A model generated the notes under the pieces. It saw only the letters and a list, made by a program, of their open reading frames with translations. It made no database searches and had not been told where the DNA came from. From the NCBI GenBank assembly GCA_003173915.1, contig PPGL01000021.1, positions 1-31,243 on the forward strand: DNA of 31,243 bases, in the 5' to 3' direction. A program made the position numbers and the translations under genes. Shown here one piece after another: positions 15,667-22,975 of this stretch (positions are counted from its first letter, which is position 1; the number at the start of each line of letters is the position of its first letter). The DNA is from Candidatus Levyibacteriota bacterium. GTDB taxonomy: Bacteria > Patescibacteria > Microgenomatia > Levybacterales > UBA12049.

Positions 15667-15909
15667 GTGAGTGAATGTCCTTATGCTCTCTATATTGATA
15701 CAGCAACAGGAAAACCTGTTTGTGGAAGAACTGTTTTGTATCCAACAGCGCGTCGTCCCAATGGAGCAGGGGACGTAATTGGGTTGGGTGGATCTGGAAG
15801 AGAATGTATTCCTTTGCAAATGAGTCCAGAAAGAAGAATCCAAATGCAGCTGTTTTGTTCTGGTAATCCGAATACTCCTCGACCAATACCGCCGAGTGTA
15901 AGAAGGTAA
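15667..15909 (+). CDS. Small protein with four cysteines, unknown
   Basis: An 80-residue frame starting at GTG 15667. It has four cysteines at about residues 4, 19, 47 and 64, many Gly/Pro/Arg, and a Pro-rich tail. Two Cys lie in each half, so it could bind a metal or form disulfides. I recognise no family. No hydrophobic signal is seen. It sits between two leftward genes and overlaps no credible gene. The promoter placement and protein-like composition favour a real gene; a competing minus-strand frame over the same bases looks like a shadow. Confidence 0.55.
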   Translation: MSECPYALYIDTATGKPVCGRTVLYPTARRPNGAGDVIGLGGSGRECIPLQMSPERRIQMQLFCSGNPNTPRPIPPSVRR

Positions 15910-15911
15910 TA

Positions 15912-16547
15912 TTATTGTAATGTAATATGTAGTCTTGCTTGGTCTAAAATTGCAGGTGCTTGAAGTTGTGTCTTCATCTGCACAGTATATAATTTATTTC
16001 CACTATCGAGAGTAATAGGTTGAGACGTAAGAATTTGAGTTCCAGTCCCTGGAAAATTTAAATCAGAATACCAAACAGGATGTTCGTCAGTTGTGTCGAA
16101 TAATCTAATTTGCACAGATTGTGTTGCATTGGGAATATGCACGGTTGCTTCAAATGTAATTGTTTTTATTTTCAAATAGTTTCTACTGTCGACATATGCT
16201 TCTACTCCAGGAACATCAGTCCAATCAGAGCTGCTAGATTGCCCAGAGCCAAAAGGAATAAAGTATTCTTTTGCTGCTGGAATAAGAGATGTTTGCTGTA
16301 CAGAGTTTACTGGAGGTTGCAACGAATTTACAGTGGCTGTTTGTTGTTCTGGCGTTGGTGTAATTGTAATGTATACTGTTTTTTCAATACGCTCTACAGA
16401 TGCTGCCTGATTTTTTACAGGTGCAAAAAAAATAATTTTGGTAATAAAAATGTCTAAAAAAATGATATTTATTATGAATCCAAATTCAAGAGTATATAAA
16501 AGAATGTGTTTCCAAGGAAACGGGGCGCGTTCTACATCCAAGTCCAT
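15912..16547 (-). CDS. Membrane-anchored extracytoplasmic beta-rich protein
   Basis: A 211-residue protein: a short charged N-terminus, one membrane segment at about 14-43, a Thr/Pro/Gln-rich linker with ITPTPEQQ (about 65-90), and a C-terminal domain of roughly 120 residues. The C-terminal domain has alternating hydrophobic residues typical of a beta-sandwich (YFIPFGSGQSSSSDWTDVPG, then HPVWYSDLNF). Proteins of this design are familiar to me from Microgenomates genomes, without known function. It probably sits outside the membrane and may bind glycan or protein. The promoter gives a leaderless start at ATG 16547. Confidence 0.7.
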   Translation of the reverse strand: MDLDVERAPFPWKHILLYTLEFGFIINIIFLDIFITKIIFFAPVKNQAASVERIEKTVYITITPTPEQQTATVNSLQPPVNSVQQTSLIPAAKEYFIPFGSGQSSSSDWTDVPGVEAYVDSRNYLKIKTITFEATVHIPNATQSVQIRLFDTTDEHPVWYSDLNFPGTGTQILTSQPITLDSGNKLYTVQMKTQLQAPAILDQARLHITLQ

Positions 16548-16553
16548 ATATTA

Positions 16554-16582
16554 ACTGTAAAGAAAAACTTTTCTTAGGTCAA
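16554..16582 (-). promoter_or_regulatory. Promoter TTGACC-N17-TACAGT
   Basis: On the minus strand, TTGACC (16582-16577), 17 bases, then TACAGT (16559-16554), 6 bases before the ATG at 16547. Confidence 0.5.
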
Positions 16583-16666
16583 GAAATGTCGCTCTCCTTT
16601 CTTGCCAAATTCTCATGTCTCTTTTGTTTTATCCTGAGTATTAATGATTAGCATTACTTATAAGAA

Positions 16667-16673
16667 AGGAGGT
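16667..16673 (+). promoter_or_regulatory. Full-consensus Shine-Dalgarno of the YtxH-like gene
   Basis: AGGAGGT lies 8 bases before the GTG at 16682. It is the strongest ribosome binding site in the window and it decides a GTG start. Confidence 0.75.
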
Positions 16674-16681
16674 GATAATTT

Positions 16682-17020
16682 GTGGCAAAATCTTACAAAC
16701 AAAAAACATCAGATAGTAACTATACACAATCAAAAAAAGGAAGAAAAGGAGGAGAACAAACACAAGAAAACCAAGGCATGAAGGTTAATCCAATGGCAGC
16801 AGCAACAGCCGGTGCCATTGTCGGTGCGGCAGCAGGCGCTGTTGCTGGTGCTGTTTTGTCAAACGAGAAAACACGAAAACAGGTTGGTGATGCATTTCAA
16901 ACAATGCGGCATAGAGCAATGGATTCAGTGCAAAAAATGTCTGATAAAGGGAAAACAGAGTCCCCTTTAGAAGGGGTAAAACAGAAGGTAAAGGGAAAAG
17001 TTGAGGAAACAAAAGAGTAA
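16682..17020 (+). CDS. YtxH-like small protein
   Basis: A 112-residue protein with a polar, Lys/Gln/Ser-rich N-terminus and a Gly/Ala-rich hydrophobic helix (about 38-60, AGAIVGAAAGAVAGAVL). A charged amphipathic C-terminal tail follows, with repeated Lys/Glu/Val patterns. This is the design of YtxH-like proteins, often associated with stress response and the membrane; the molecular role is unknown. It starts with GTG behind a full Shine-Dalgarno, unlike its leaderless neighbours. It is followed by a weak hairpin TCCTGC/GCAGGA at 17046-17069. Confidence 0.7.
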   Translation: MAKSYKQKTSDSNYTQSKKGRKGGEQTQENQGMKVNPMAAATAGAIVGAAAGAVAGAVLSNEKTRKQVGDAFQTMRHRAMDSVQKMSDKGKTESPLEGVKQKVKGKVEETKE

Positions 17021-17045
17021 TATAGTTACATAAACGAAATGTGTT

Positions 17046-17069
17046 TCCTGCGTTAGGAGTATTGCAGGA
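17046..17069 (+). terminator. Weak hairpin after the YtxH-like gene
   Basis: TCCTGC (17046-17051) pairs with GCAGGA (17064-17069), followed by TAATTTTG. The T-run is poor, so termination here would be inefficient. It lies between the YtxH-like gene and the next promoter. Confidence 0.3.
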
Positions 17070-17077
17070 TAATTTTG

Positions 17078-17107
17078 TTGACATAGTTTTATGTTTCCTG
17101 CAACAAT
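17078..17107 (+). promoter_or_regulatory. Promoter TTGACA-N18-AACAAT
   Basis: A consensus -35 TTGACA (17078-17083) and a weaker -10 AACAAT (17102-17107), 18 bases apart. The GTG at 17113 follows 5 bases later, favouring that start. Confidence 0.45.
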
Positions 17108-17112
17108 AAAGT

Positions 17113-19731
17113 GTGGGACGTATTTTTTTATTTGGCGCAGGTTCACATAAATTTAATAAGAATCAATTTTGGCGTACCCGCAAATTTCTTCCACATAGAT
17201 CGTTGCCTCAAACGCTTATGCTTTTATGGTCGGTTTTTTTCTCTGTTGTCATAGGATATTATATTTTGGAAAGATTTAATGTTTTTGCTGCTGCACCTTT
17301 ACCTCCGTCAAATCTTGTTGTTGTAAATGATGATGGTATGGCAACAGTAAAATGGAATCCCTCTCCTGATTCCGATACTGTTGGATATAAAGTAACGTGG
17401 GGAGGAGCAGGAACACAAGATCGTACATCATTTACGCCTTATCCAGATATTCAAATTCAACCCCTGCAAGTGAATACACAATATCACGTCCGAGTGCAAG
17501 CAATAAACAAAAATGGCGATCTTTCAAATGCCATAGGACCGATACCAGTGGTTTCCGATGCCACGTATGTTAAAAATCTCAAATCTCAAATGACAGGAAT
17601 GTTTGATGATTTTAATACAAATGTATACAATGGCCTTCCTAATCCTCTAAATTGGTATACAACAGTGCAAAATGCTTCACCACTTTCTATGGCGTACGTT
17701 TCTGGTGTACAGAATGATTTAGAGACGGTTTTGGAAAATAATGCCTCTTTGCAAAATGGACAAAAATCTTCCATGACTATGCATGCGTTATCTCCATTTG
17801 ATTTTACTAATAGGATTGGCACTGTTGCATTTGACTTCGACTTTGGAGAAACTCCTCTTATTCAAGGTAGCGCGAATACAGCCCCCGAATGGGCGCTTAC
17901 TATCTCACCAACACGTGTAGATACAATTACGTATAACAATTTATACAATGGAAGTCAGGCGATTTTTCCTCTTGAAGCATTTCAAGTATACATGAAAAAC
18001 GATACTATTTCTCTTCGTAGTATTGTTAATGGTGTTATTCTCAATCAATGGGATAGTACATACTCACGAATTCATCCAATTCGAGACATCGGCGTTAGAA
18101 AACATGCCCTCCTTAAAATTAGCAAAGAATCAGCACAACTTTATATTGATGGCATGCAAGTACTTTCGGTTTCTAATCTTGATTTAGGATTTTCAAAGGG
18201 ATGGATTTATAACCAAGAAATTTTAACCAATGCACCAACATCACATATCCCATTTGTTTTCTCTTCCTTTGATAACTTTGGTTTTGACAGTGGATCAAAT
18301 AATCAAGCACAAATAATTCACACATATACAGCAGGTGGATACGGATCCTCGGACAAAAAAAACATAGATTTTTTTAATAACAGTGCAACATATACCATCA
18401 CTATTCCAGATGTGACAACTGGCGAACAAGCAGAGCGATTATTGATAGACGCCAATATACATGGCTCTGTTATTCCTAAAGTAACGGTAAATGGTGTTGC
18501 TGCAGTCTGGCCGATTCTTTCTCAATTTACAGATGGAGAGGAATATAATACACGTGTCATAGATCTTCCTGTTGGAACACTACACACTGGCGAAAATACC
18601 ATTATTATTTCTTCAGATGATAAAGATACGTTTTCTGTTGGGCTACAAAATGTGCATGCAGAAATTGAATTCCCAGCAGGAACAAATCTTTCATATACCG
18701 CCTATCCTGTTCCTTTCTCTGGTAACAACATAGAAACACGAATTCCTCCTATTGCTCCTATTCCTTTTTTTGGACAACAAGTTCCACAAAATGAGGAAGT
18801 GGTGAGAGGAACTGTTCCGATTGAAGTTGTTGCTGATGGTGCTTTTTCTCTTCTTCCAACAGGACACACAAATCCTGTAACCCAAGTGGCTTTGGATATT
18901 GACGGAGCACCCCAAACAATTTTTACTCTTAATCAACCAACAATAAAAACAGACCAAATCTTAAGTCTTGATACTACCAAAATTCCAAACGGTCGACATA
19001 CACTAAGTGTTACAGCATATGGAACCGATAAAAATGCCTCAGGTACAATCGCTTCTCTTACTAGTCTTGATCCATTATTACAAAATACATCAGAGGATAG
19101 TTCTTTACTATTTCAAAGAATCATTACCATTACTAATGGTGCATCACAAGCAACAATTACTCCAACAGCGGTGCCTACTCAAACGAAAGAAGAAACTCCA
19201 ACACCAACTGTCTCTGCAGTACCGACAGAAAGTTCTCTTCCCTCAACTTCTAGCGCAACTCTGGGAAATTCTACAATAGGAAATATTTTAGATGTTAACG
19301 AAAGTAATCAACTTACTGGTACGCAATTTAGCACCGGTGAGCGAGGAGGGATAACAAAAAGTATGAGCGTGTATGTTGATACAGTCGATCCATCACCAAA
19401 TAATTTGTATCAGTTGGCAATATATTCCGATAATGTTGGAAAACCAGGTAATCTTCTTGCATCAACTATTGTTGGCAAATTGACCGCTCATTCATGGAAT
19501 ACTCTTCCAATTTCTACTACACTGCGTGGTAACACAACGTATTGGCTTTTATATAATACAAATGCTGTTAGTATTGCAGGGAATGCCATGCGATATAGTA
19601 CTGAAAATGGCGTACATGGGATATCTTCTCCTCAAATATTTGGAACATTTCCTCAATCAATTGACTCATATAGTAATGGAACATGGAACTTTTCTCTTTT
19701 TATTACCTACACGGCTCATTCTCTTCAATAA
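17113..19731 (+). CDS. Large cell-surface protein with FN3 and beta-sandwich domains
   Basis: An 872-residue protein anchored by one N-terminal membrane segment (about 35-62), with the rest outside. Domains in order: a fibronectin type III domain (about 65-140, PPSNLVVVNDDGMATVKW and YHVRVQAINKNGDLSN); a concanavalin/LamG-like region (about 160-400); a carbohydrate-binding-like beta domain (about 405-520); an Ig-like region up to about 665; a Thr/Pro-rich linker (about 680-715); and a C-terminal domain of about 155 residues containing GGITKSMSVYVDTVDPSP and NNLYQLAIYSDNVGKPGNLL. The last is a common repeat-type domain of surface proteins in these bacteria. There are no evident catalytic residues; adhesion or glycan binding is the likeliest role. 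Domain borders are by eye. Confidence 0.8.
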   Translation: MGRIFLFGAGSHKFNKNQFWRTRKFLPHRSLPQTLMLLWSVFFSVVIGYYILERFNVFAAAPLPPSNLVVVNDDGMATVKWNPSPDSDTVGYKVTWGGAGTQDRTSFTPYPDIQIQPLQVNTQYHVRVQAINKNGDLSNAIGPIPVVSDATYVKNLKSQMTGMFDDFNTNVYNGLPNPLNWYTTVQNASPLSMAYVSGVQNDLETVLENNASLQNGQKSSMTMHALSPFDFTNRIGTVAFDFDFGETPLIQGSANTAPEWALTISPTRVDTITYNNLYNGSQAIFPLEAFQVYMKNDTISLRSIVNGVILNQWDSTYSRIHPIRDIGVRKHALLKISKESAQLYIDGMQVLSVSNLDLGFSKGWIYNQEILTNAPTSHIPFVFSSFDNFGFDSGSNNQAQIIHTYTAGGYGSSDKKNIDFFNNSATYTITIPDVTTGEQAERLLIDANIHGSVIPKVTVNGVAAVWPILSQFTDGEEYNTRVIDLPVGTLHTGENTIIISSDDKDTFSVGLQNVHAEIEFPAGTNLSYTAYPVPFSGNNIETRIPPIAPIPFFGQQVPQNEEVVRGTVPIEVVADGAFSLLPTGHTNPVTQVALDIDGAPQTIFTLNQPTIKTDQILSLDTTKIPNGRHTLSVTAYGTDKNASGTIASLTSLDPLLQNTSEDSSLLFQRIITITNGASQATITPTAVPTQTKEETPTPTVSAVPTESSLPSTSSATLGNSTIGNILDVNESNQLTGTQFSTGERGGITKSMSVYVDTVDPSPNNLYQLAIYSDNVGKPGNLLASTIVGKLTAHSWNTLPISTTLRGNTTYWLLYNTNAVSIAGNAMRYSTENGVHGISSPQIFGTFPQSIDSYSNGTWNFSLFITYTAHSLQ

Positions 19732-19746
19732 ATGGAAAAGCAGTGC

Positions 19747-19752
19747 TATAAT
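19747..19752 (+). promoter_or_regulatory. -10 box TATAAT of the Crp/Fnr-type gene
   Basis: TATAAT ends 8 bases before the ATG at 19761, leaving no room for a ribosome binding site. The -35 candidate TTCAAT (19724-19729, spacing 17) is weak. Confidence 0.55.
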
Positions 19753-19760
19753 ACATATCT

Positions 19761-20396
19761 ATGAAGATAAGCTCACTTGAATCAGTTGCTTTGTCTTTTC
19801 CCCAACTGTCTTTTTCTACGAAAAGCATTATTATTGATCCAATACAAGATGTAACAGACGTATACTATTTAGAACATGGATTTGTTCGAATGTATTTATT
19901 AAGCGAAGACGGAGAAGAACTTTCATTACATATATTTCGTCCTGGTACATATTTTCCATTAATGCTTGTTCTAACAGACTCTCCAAATAAATATTATTTT
20001 GAAGCAGTCACTCCTGTTGTTGTAAGAAAAGTTCCTAAACCAAAAATCATATCTCTGCTTAAAGATAACCCAGATGTTTTGTATGATTTGGCAACGCGTC
20101 TTTCTGGAGGTATTATTGGGTATTTGGTAAAAGTAGAAAGTCTTTTACTGCACGATGCTTACAAAAGAGTTGTTTCTTTACTTTGTTATTTAGGAGAAAG
20201 CTTTTCCGAACATTTTACACAGGGAGATGTACGAATCAATTTATCAGTTACACATTATCTATTAAGTACGTGGGTTGGATTGACGAGAGAAACTGTTAGT
20301 CGACAAATTGAAAAATTAGAAAAAAAGGGTCTTATTATTAATAAGGATAATATTATAACTATTAAAAATTTAGATTTTCTTAAAAAGGAGCTTTAA
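19761..20396 (+). CDS. Crp/Fnr-family transcriptional regulator
   Basis: A 211-residue protein with an N-terminal cyclic-nucleotide-binding-type beta-roll (about 15-110, EHGFVRMYLLSEDGEELSLHIF and the PGTYFPLML turn). A long dimerisation helix follows (about 115-145), then a C-terminal winged helix whose recognition helix is GLTRETVSRQIEKLEKKGLI. The cAMP-contact Arg-Ser/Thr pair after the PGTYFP turn is not seen, and there is no N-terminal Cys cluster for an iron-sulfur centre, so the ligand is unknown. It is followed after 6 bases by a PIG-L deacetylase gene, which may be a target or a co-expressed partner. Confidence 0.88.
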   Translation: MKISSLESVALSFPQLSFSTKSIIIDPIQDVTDVYYLEHGFVRMYLLSEDGEELSLHIFRPGTYFPLMLVLTDSPNKYYFEAVTPVVVRKVPKPKIISLLKDNPDVLYDLATRLSGGIIGYLVKVESLLLHDAYKRVVSLLCYLGESFSEHFTQGDVRINLSVTHYLLSTWVGLTRETVSRQIEKLEKKGLIINKDNIITIKNLDFLKKEL

Positions 20397-20402
20397 TAAT
20401 TT

Positions 20403-21050
20403 ATGAAGACAGTTGTTGGTATTTTTGCACATCCTGATGACGAAGCATTTGGCCCAAGTGGAACAATTGCGACTCTTGCAAAAGAAAACGATGTATATTT
20501 AATTTGTGTTACGAATGGAGATGCCGCAACCGGAACTCCTGACCCAAAGCTTGCAGAAATTCGAAAAAAAGAATTACTTAATTCATCAAAAATCTTAGGC
20601 GTTAAAGAAGTTTTTTTTCTTAATTTTGGTGATGGTACATTAAATAATAATCTTTATCATACAGTTGCAGAAAAGATTAAAGAAATTCTTGACAGACTTA
20701 CACCGCATCTACTCATTACAATCGAACCTCGTGGAGTTTCAGGACATTTGGATCATATTGCTGTATCAATGATTACGTCTTTTATTTTCCAAAAAATTTC
20801 ATACGCAAAAGAAATATGGTATAGCTGTCTTAGTCGCGAACAAACAGACATGCGGGGAGACTATTTTATTTATTTTCCTCCTGGCTATACTCAAGATGAG
20901 ATAGACAAGATTGTGTATGTTTCATCTGTATGGGATCAAAAAATAGAAGCAATTAAACAACACAAATCGCAAAAAAAAGATGTTGAATCTGTATTATCAA
21001 GAATAGAAAAAATTCCAAAAGAAGAGTATTTTTTGGTGAAAAGAAAGTAA
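20403..21050 (+). CDS. PIG-L (LmbE-type) zinc deacetylase
   Basis: A 215-residue protein with the family metal site AHPDDEAFG at the N-terminus (residues 9-17) and GHLDHIAV further on (about 115-122). These supply the His/Asp/His zinc ligands and catalytic Asp. The family removes N-acetyl groups from sugars such as GlcNAc-derived lipids, bacillithiol and mycothiol precursors, or chitooligomers; the substrate here is open. A Shine-Dalgarno AGGAG lies inside the end of the upstream regulator gene, 12 bases before the ATG. Its stop abuts the stop of the convergent gene. Confidence 0.9.
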   Translation: MKTVVGIFAHPDDEAFGPSGTIATLAKENDVYLICVTNGDAATGTPDPKLAEIRKKELLNSSKILGVKEVFFLNFGDGTLNNNLYHTVAEKIKEILDRLTPHLLITIEPRGVSGHLDHIAVSMITSFIFQKISYAKEIWYSCLSREQTDMRGDYFIYFPPGYTQDEIDKIVYVSSVWDQKIEAIKQHKSQKKDVESVLSRIEKIPKEEYFLVKRK

Positions 21051-22196
21051 TTATTTTTTCTTATTTTTAAATTCTCCAATTTCTTGCATTGTAGTTTTAA
21101 TTCCTGTTTTTAATATTGGAAACCATGGTTGGAGTGTTGCATTAAGAATTAATAATTTTGTTAATTCTTCTTTGTCTATCTGTAGTTGAGGATTGGTAAG
21201 TATTTCCATAAATTTATTTAATTCGTGTCGATGTTCTTTATATTGTTTTCCTCGAAGCTTTTCATATGTCCATCCATCAGAAAAGAAATAATGTACTACT
21301 CGCAATGCATCGGTATATACTAATATCTGATCATAATTTGATTGTAATTTATCAATTGTTTTAATAAGAGGAAAAACATAGGGAAGTTCGTATACACTTT
21401 TTTCCCCGGAAAATGCTGTCATAATTCTTTCTTGTCCAATTGCCATTTCTCGAAGATAGAATGGTAATTTTTTTATCCCTATGATTTTGTTATTCTCTAT
21501 TATTGTTTGGTGAGAAATAAAATTTAATGTCGCTACTTCATATGCTCTATCGCCAACCTGCATAAATATGTCATTTCTATATCCTGCATGATGTTCTTTT
21601 AAGGGATTTCCTAGATGAAGCAAGAAAGTTTCCTTTGAATATTCTTGAATAAATTGGTCTTCTGTTACTCCATATTTACTCCAAAGTTTGATAGAAAAAT
21701 TATCAGGTTGAATATATTCATCATTCTTTATTACTCCATTCGTAATTTCACGTAACGTCCCTCCCCCAAATATATAGATACGAAGTAGTTTAGAATCAAG
21801 GCGTAAATACTTAGTATAAAAGGTAAAAAATTCTTCAATTGTTTTTTCAGCCATTTTCTTAGCGTCCATTTCTGTAAAATCCAAAATACTAAATCCACAA
21901 ATATTAAAAAGGCCAAGATGGAGAAGACTTTTTCTTTCTGCTTGCTTATCTTCTGTTCGTATACAGGGCTGGATAGTTCCAAAGTTCATTGGGTGATTTG
22001 CAACAAGCAAGGAATCAGATTGTTGCTCTCGTAGAAAAAGTCCATCAAAACTTGCATTTAGAGTATGCAAATATCCGTTATTTACCATGGGTACTGGATC
22101 AACAAATTTTCCCTTTGTTATCTCTTTAATAAATTTTTCAAAAGTGTTTCTAAATGTTTTAATGTCTGAAATTGTTAGTTGTTGCGCTTGTTCCAT
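21051..22196 (-). CDS. Stand-alone protein related to the alanyl-tRNA synthetase catalytic core
   Basis: A 381-residue protein whose order of motifs follows the AlaRS class II core. It has FRNTFEKFIKEITKGKFVDP at the start, then IQPCIRTEDK (75-84, compare Q-CIR-D in AlaRS). GDRAYEVATLNFISHQ (215-230) compares with GDRYIEIWN-VFMQ. MAIGQERI (251-258) compares with TGMGLERI, and YTDALRVVHYFFSDG (294-308) compares with ADHIR--FLI-DG. It lacks the editing, C-Ala and most of the tRNA-recognition regions (AlaRS is about 875 residues), and several catalytic positions differ. It may aminoacylate something other than tRNA, activate an amino acid, or act as a sensor. It is divergent from a TrmB-like regulator with a 56-base shared promoter region. 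Confidence 0.7.
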   Translation of the reverse strand: MEQAQQLTISDIKTFRNTFEKFIKEITKGKFVDPVPMVNNGYLHTLNASFDGLFLREQQSDSLLVANHPMNFGTIQPCIRTEDKQAERKSLLHLGLFNICGFSILDFTEMDAKKMAEKTIEEFFTFYTKYLRLDSKLLRIYIFGGGTLREITNGVIKNDEYIQPDNFSIKLWSKYGVTEDQFIQEYSKETFLLHLGNPLKEHHAGYRNDIFMQVGDRAYEVATLNFISHQTIIENNKIIGIKKLPFYLREMAIGQERIMTAFSGEKSVYELPYVFPLIKTIDKLQSNYDQILVYTDALRVVHYFFSDGWTYEKLRGKQYKEHRHELNKFMEILTNPQLQIDKEELTKLLILNATLQPWFPILKTGIKTTMQEIGEFKNKKK

Positions 22197-22202
22197 AGGG
22201 AT

Positions 22203-22231
22203 ATCATAACGAGATTGATAATTTTAACCAA
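22203..22231 (-). promoter_or_regulatory. Promoter of the AlaRS-like gene (TTGGTT-N17-TATGAT)
   Basis: On the minus strand, TTGGTT (22231-22226), 17 bases, then TATGAT (22208-22203), 6 bases before ATG 22196. It overlaps the opposing promoter at 22215-22244, so the two genes compete for polymerase. Confidence 0.55.
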
Positions 22232-22244
22232 AATATGTTAAAAT
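22215..22244 (+). promoter_or_regulatory. Promoter of the TrmB-like gene (TTGATA-N18-TAAAAT)
   Basis: TTGATA (22215-22220), 18 bases, then TAAAAT (22239-22244), 8 bases before ATG 22253. It is interleaved with the leftward promoter at 22203-22231. Confidence 0.55.
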
Positions 22245-22252
22245 AGCTCCCT

Positions 22253-22972
22253 ATGGGCACTTTTGCAAGCAATCTCTCTCGGCAAACAGAAGATATTTAC
22301 CGTCTTTTGCTTACGTGTGATGGACTTACAGCACGAGAAATTGGAAGTAAGCTAGGCATATTTCCACATGCTGTTTATCGGTCGATAAAACCTATTCTTG
22401 CTTTAGGATTAGTTGAACAATTAGATACCTATCCAGTTTTGTACCACGCAAAAGCAAGAGAAGAAGCTCTCAGTACGTTTCTTCTCGTAGCAAGAGAAAA
22501 TTTTCTTAGAAAGTTTTCTCAAAAAAAAGAACTGCAAGTTTCAAACAATATTCCTCTTGATATTTCCTTTATACAAAATAGAATAGACTTATTGGAAAGA
22601 TCAAACATAGATATTAAGCAGTCAACAGATTCGGTTCATCATATTGTATCAGGACTTGAAATACCTGCTGAAACAGTTTTAGAACTAAAAAATGCCGTGG
22701 AGAGAGGTGTGCAGATAAAATTTCTTGTTCAAAAACTTGATGAAGTGAATAAAAATATGCTTTTTAATTGGCAGAGATTAGGTATAGAAGTAAAGTATTT
22801 TCCTCTTCTAGAATCAAGAATAATTATTATTGATGAAAAGATTGTTTATATTACTTCCTATAATCCTGATAAAAAAGAAGAGGCAGTAGGGGTTCGTTTT
22901 GTATATCCGCCCATAGCATTCCTTATGGAGGAAGTATTTTTGAAACGTTGGGATATAGCAAAAAAAATTTGA
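22253..22972 (+). CDS. TrmB-like transcriptional regulator
   Basis: A 239-residue protein. Residues 1-75 form a winged helix (YRLLLTCDGLTAREIGSKLG, then HAVYRSIKPILALGLVEQ), as in TrmB-type regulators. A helical/coiled segment (about 85-130) leads to a C-terminal domain. That domain carries AVERGVQIKFLVQK and RIIIIDEKIVYITSY, the phospholipase-D-like fold typical of the TrmB C-terminal region, which binds effectors such as sugars. The effector is unknown. The shared divergent promoter makes autoregulation and control of the AlaRS-like gene plausible. Confidence 0.8.
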   Translation: MGTFASNLSRQTEDIYRLLLTCDGLTAREIGSKLGIFPHAVYRSIKPILALGLVEQLDTYPVLYHAKAREEALSTFLLVARENFLRKFSQKKELQVSNNIPLDISFIQNRIDLLERSNIDIKQSTDSVHHIVSGLEIPAETVLELKNAVERGVQIKFLVQKLDEVNKNMLFNWQRLGIEVKYFPLLESRIIIIDEKIVYITSYNPDKKEEAVGVRFVYPPIAFLMEEVFLKRWDIAKKI

Positions 22973-22975
22973 GAA

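Noticed and set aside
15494..15886. Minus-strand 130-codon frame over the four-Cys gene.
   Set aside because: It overlaps the well-placed promoter and start of the 400-residue gene, and its composition looks like a shadow. The plus-strand frame has a better promoter and start.
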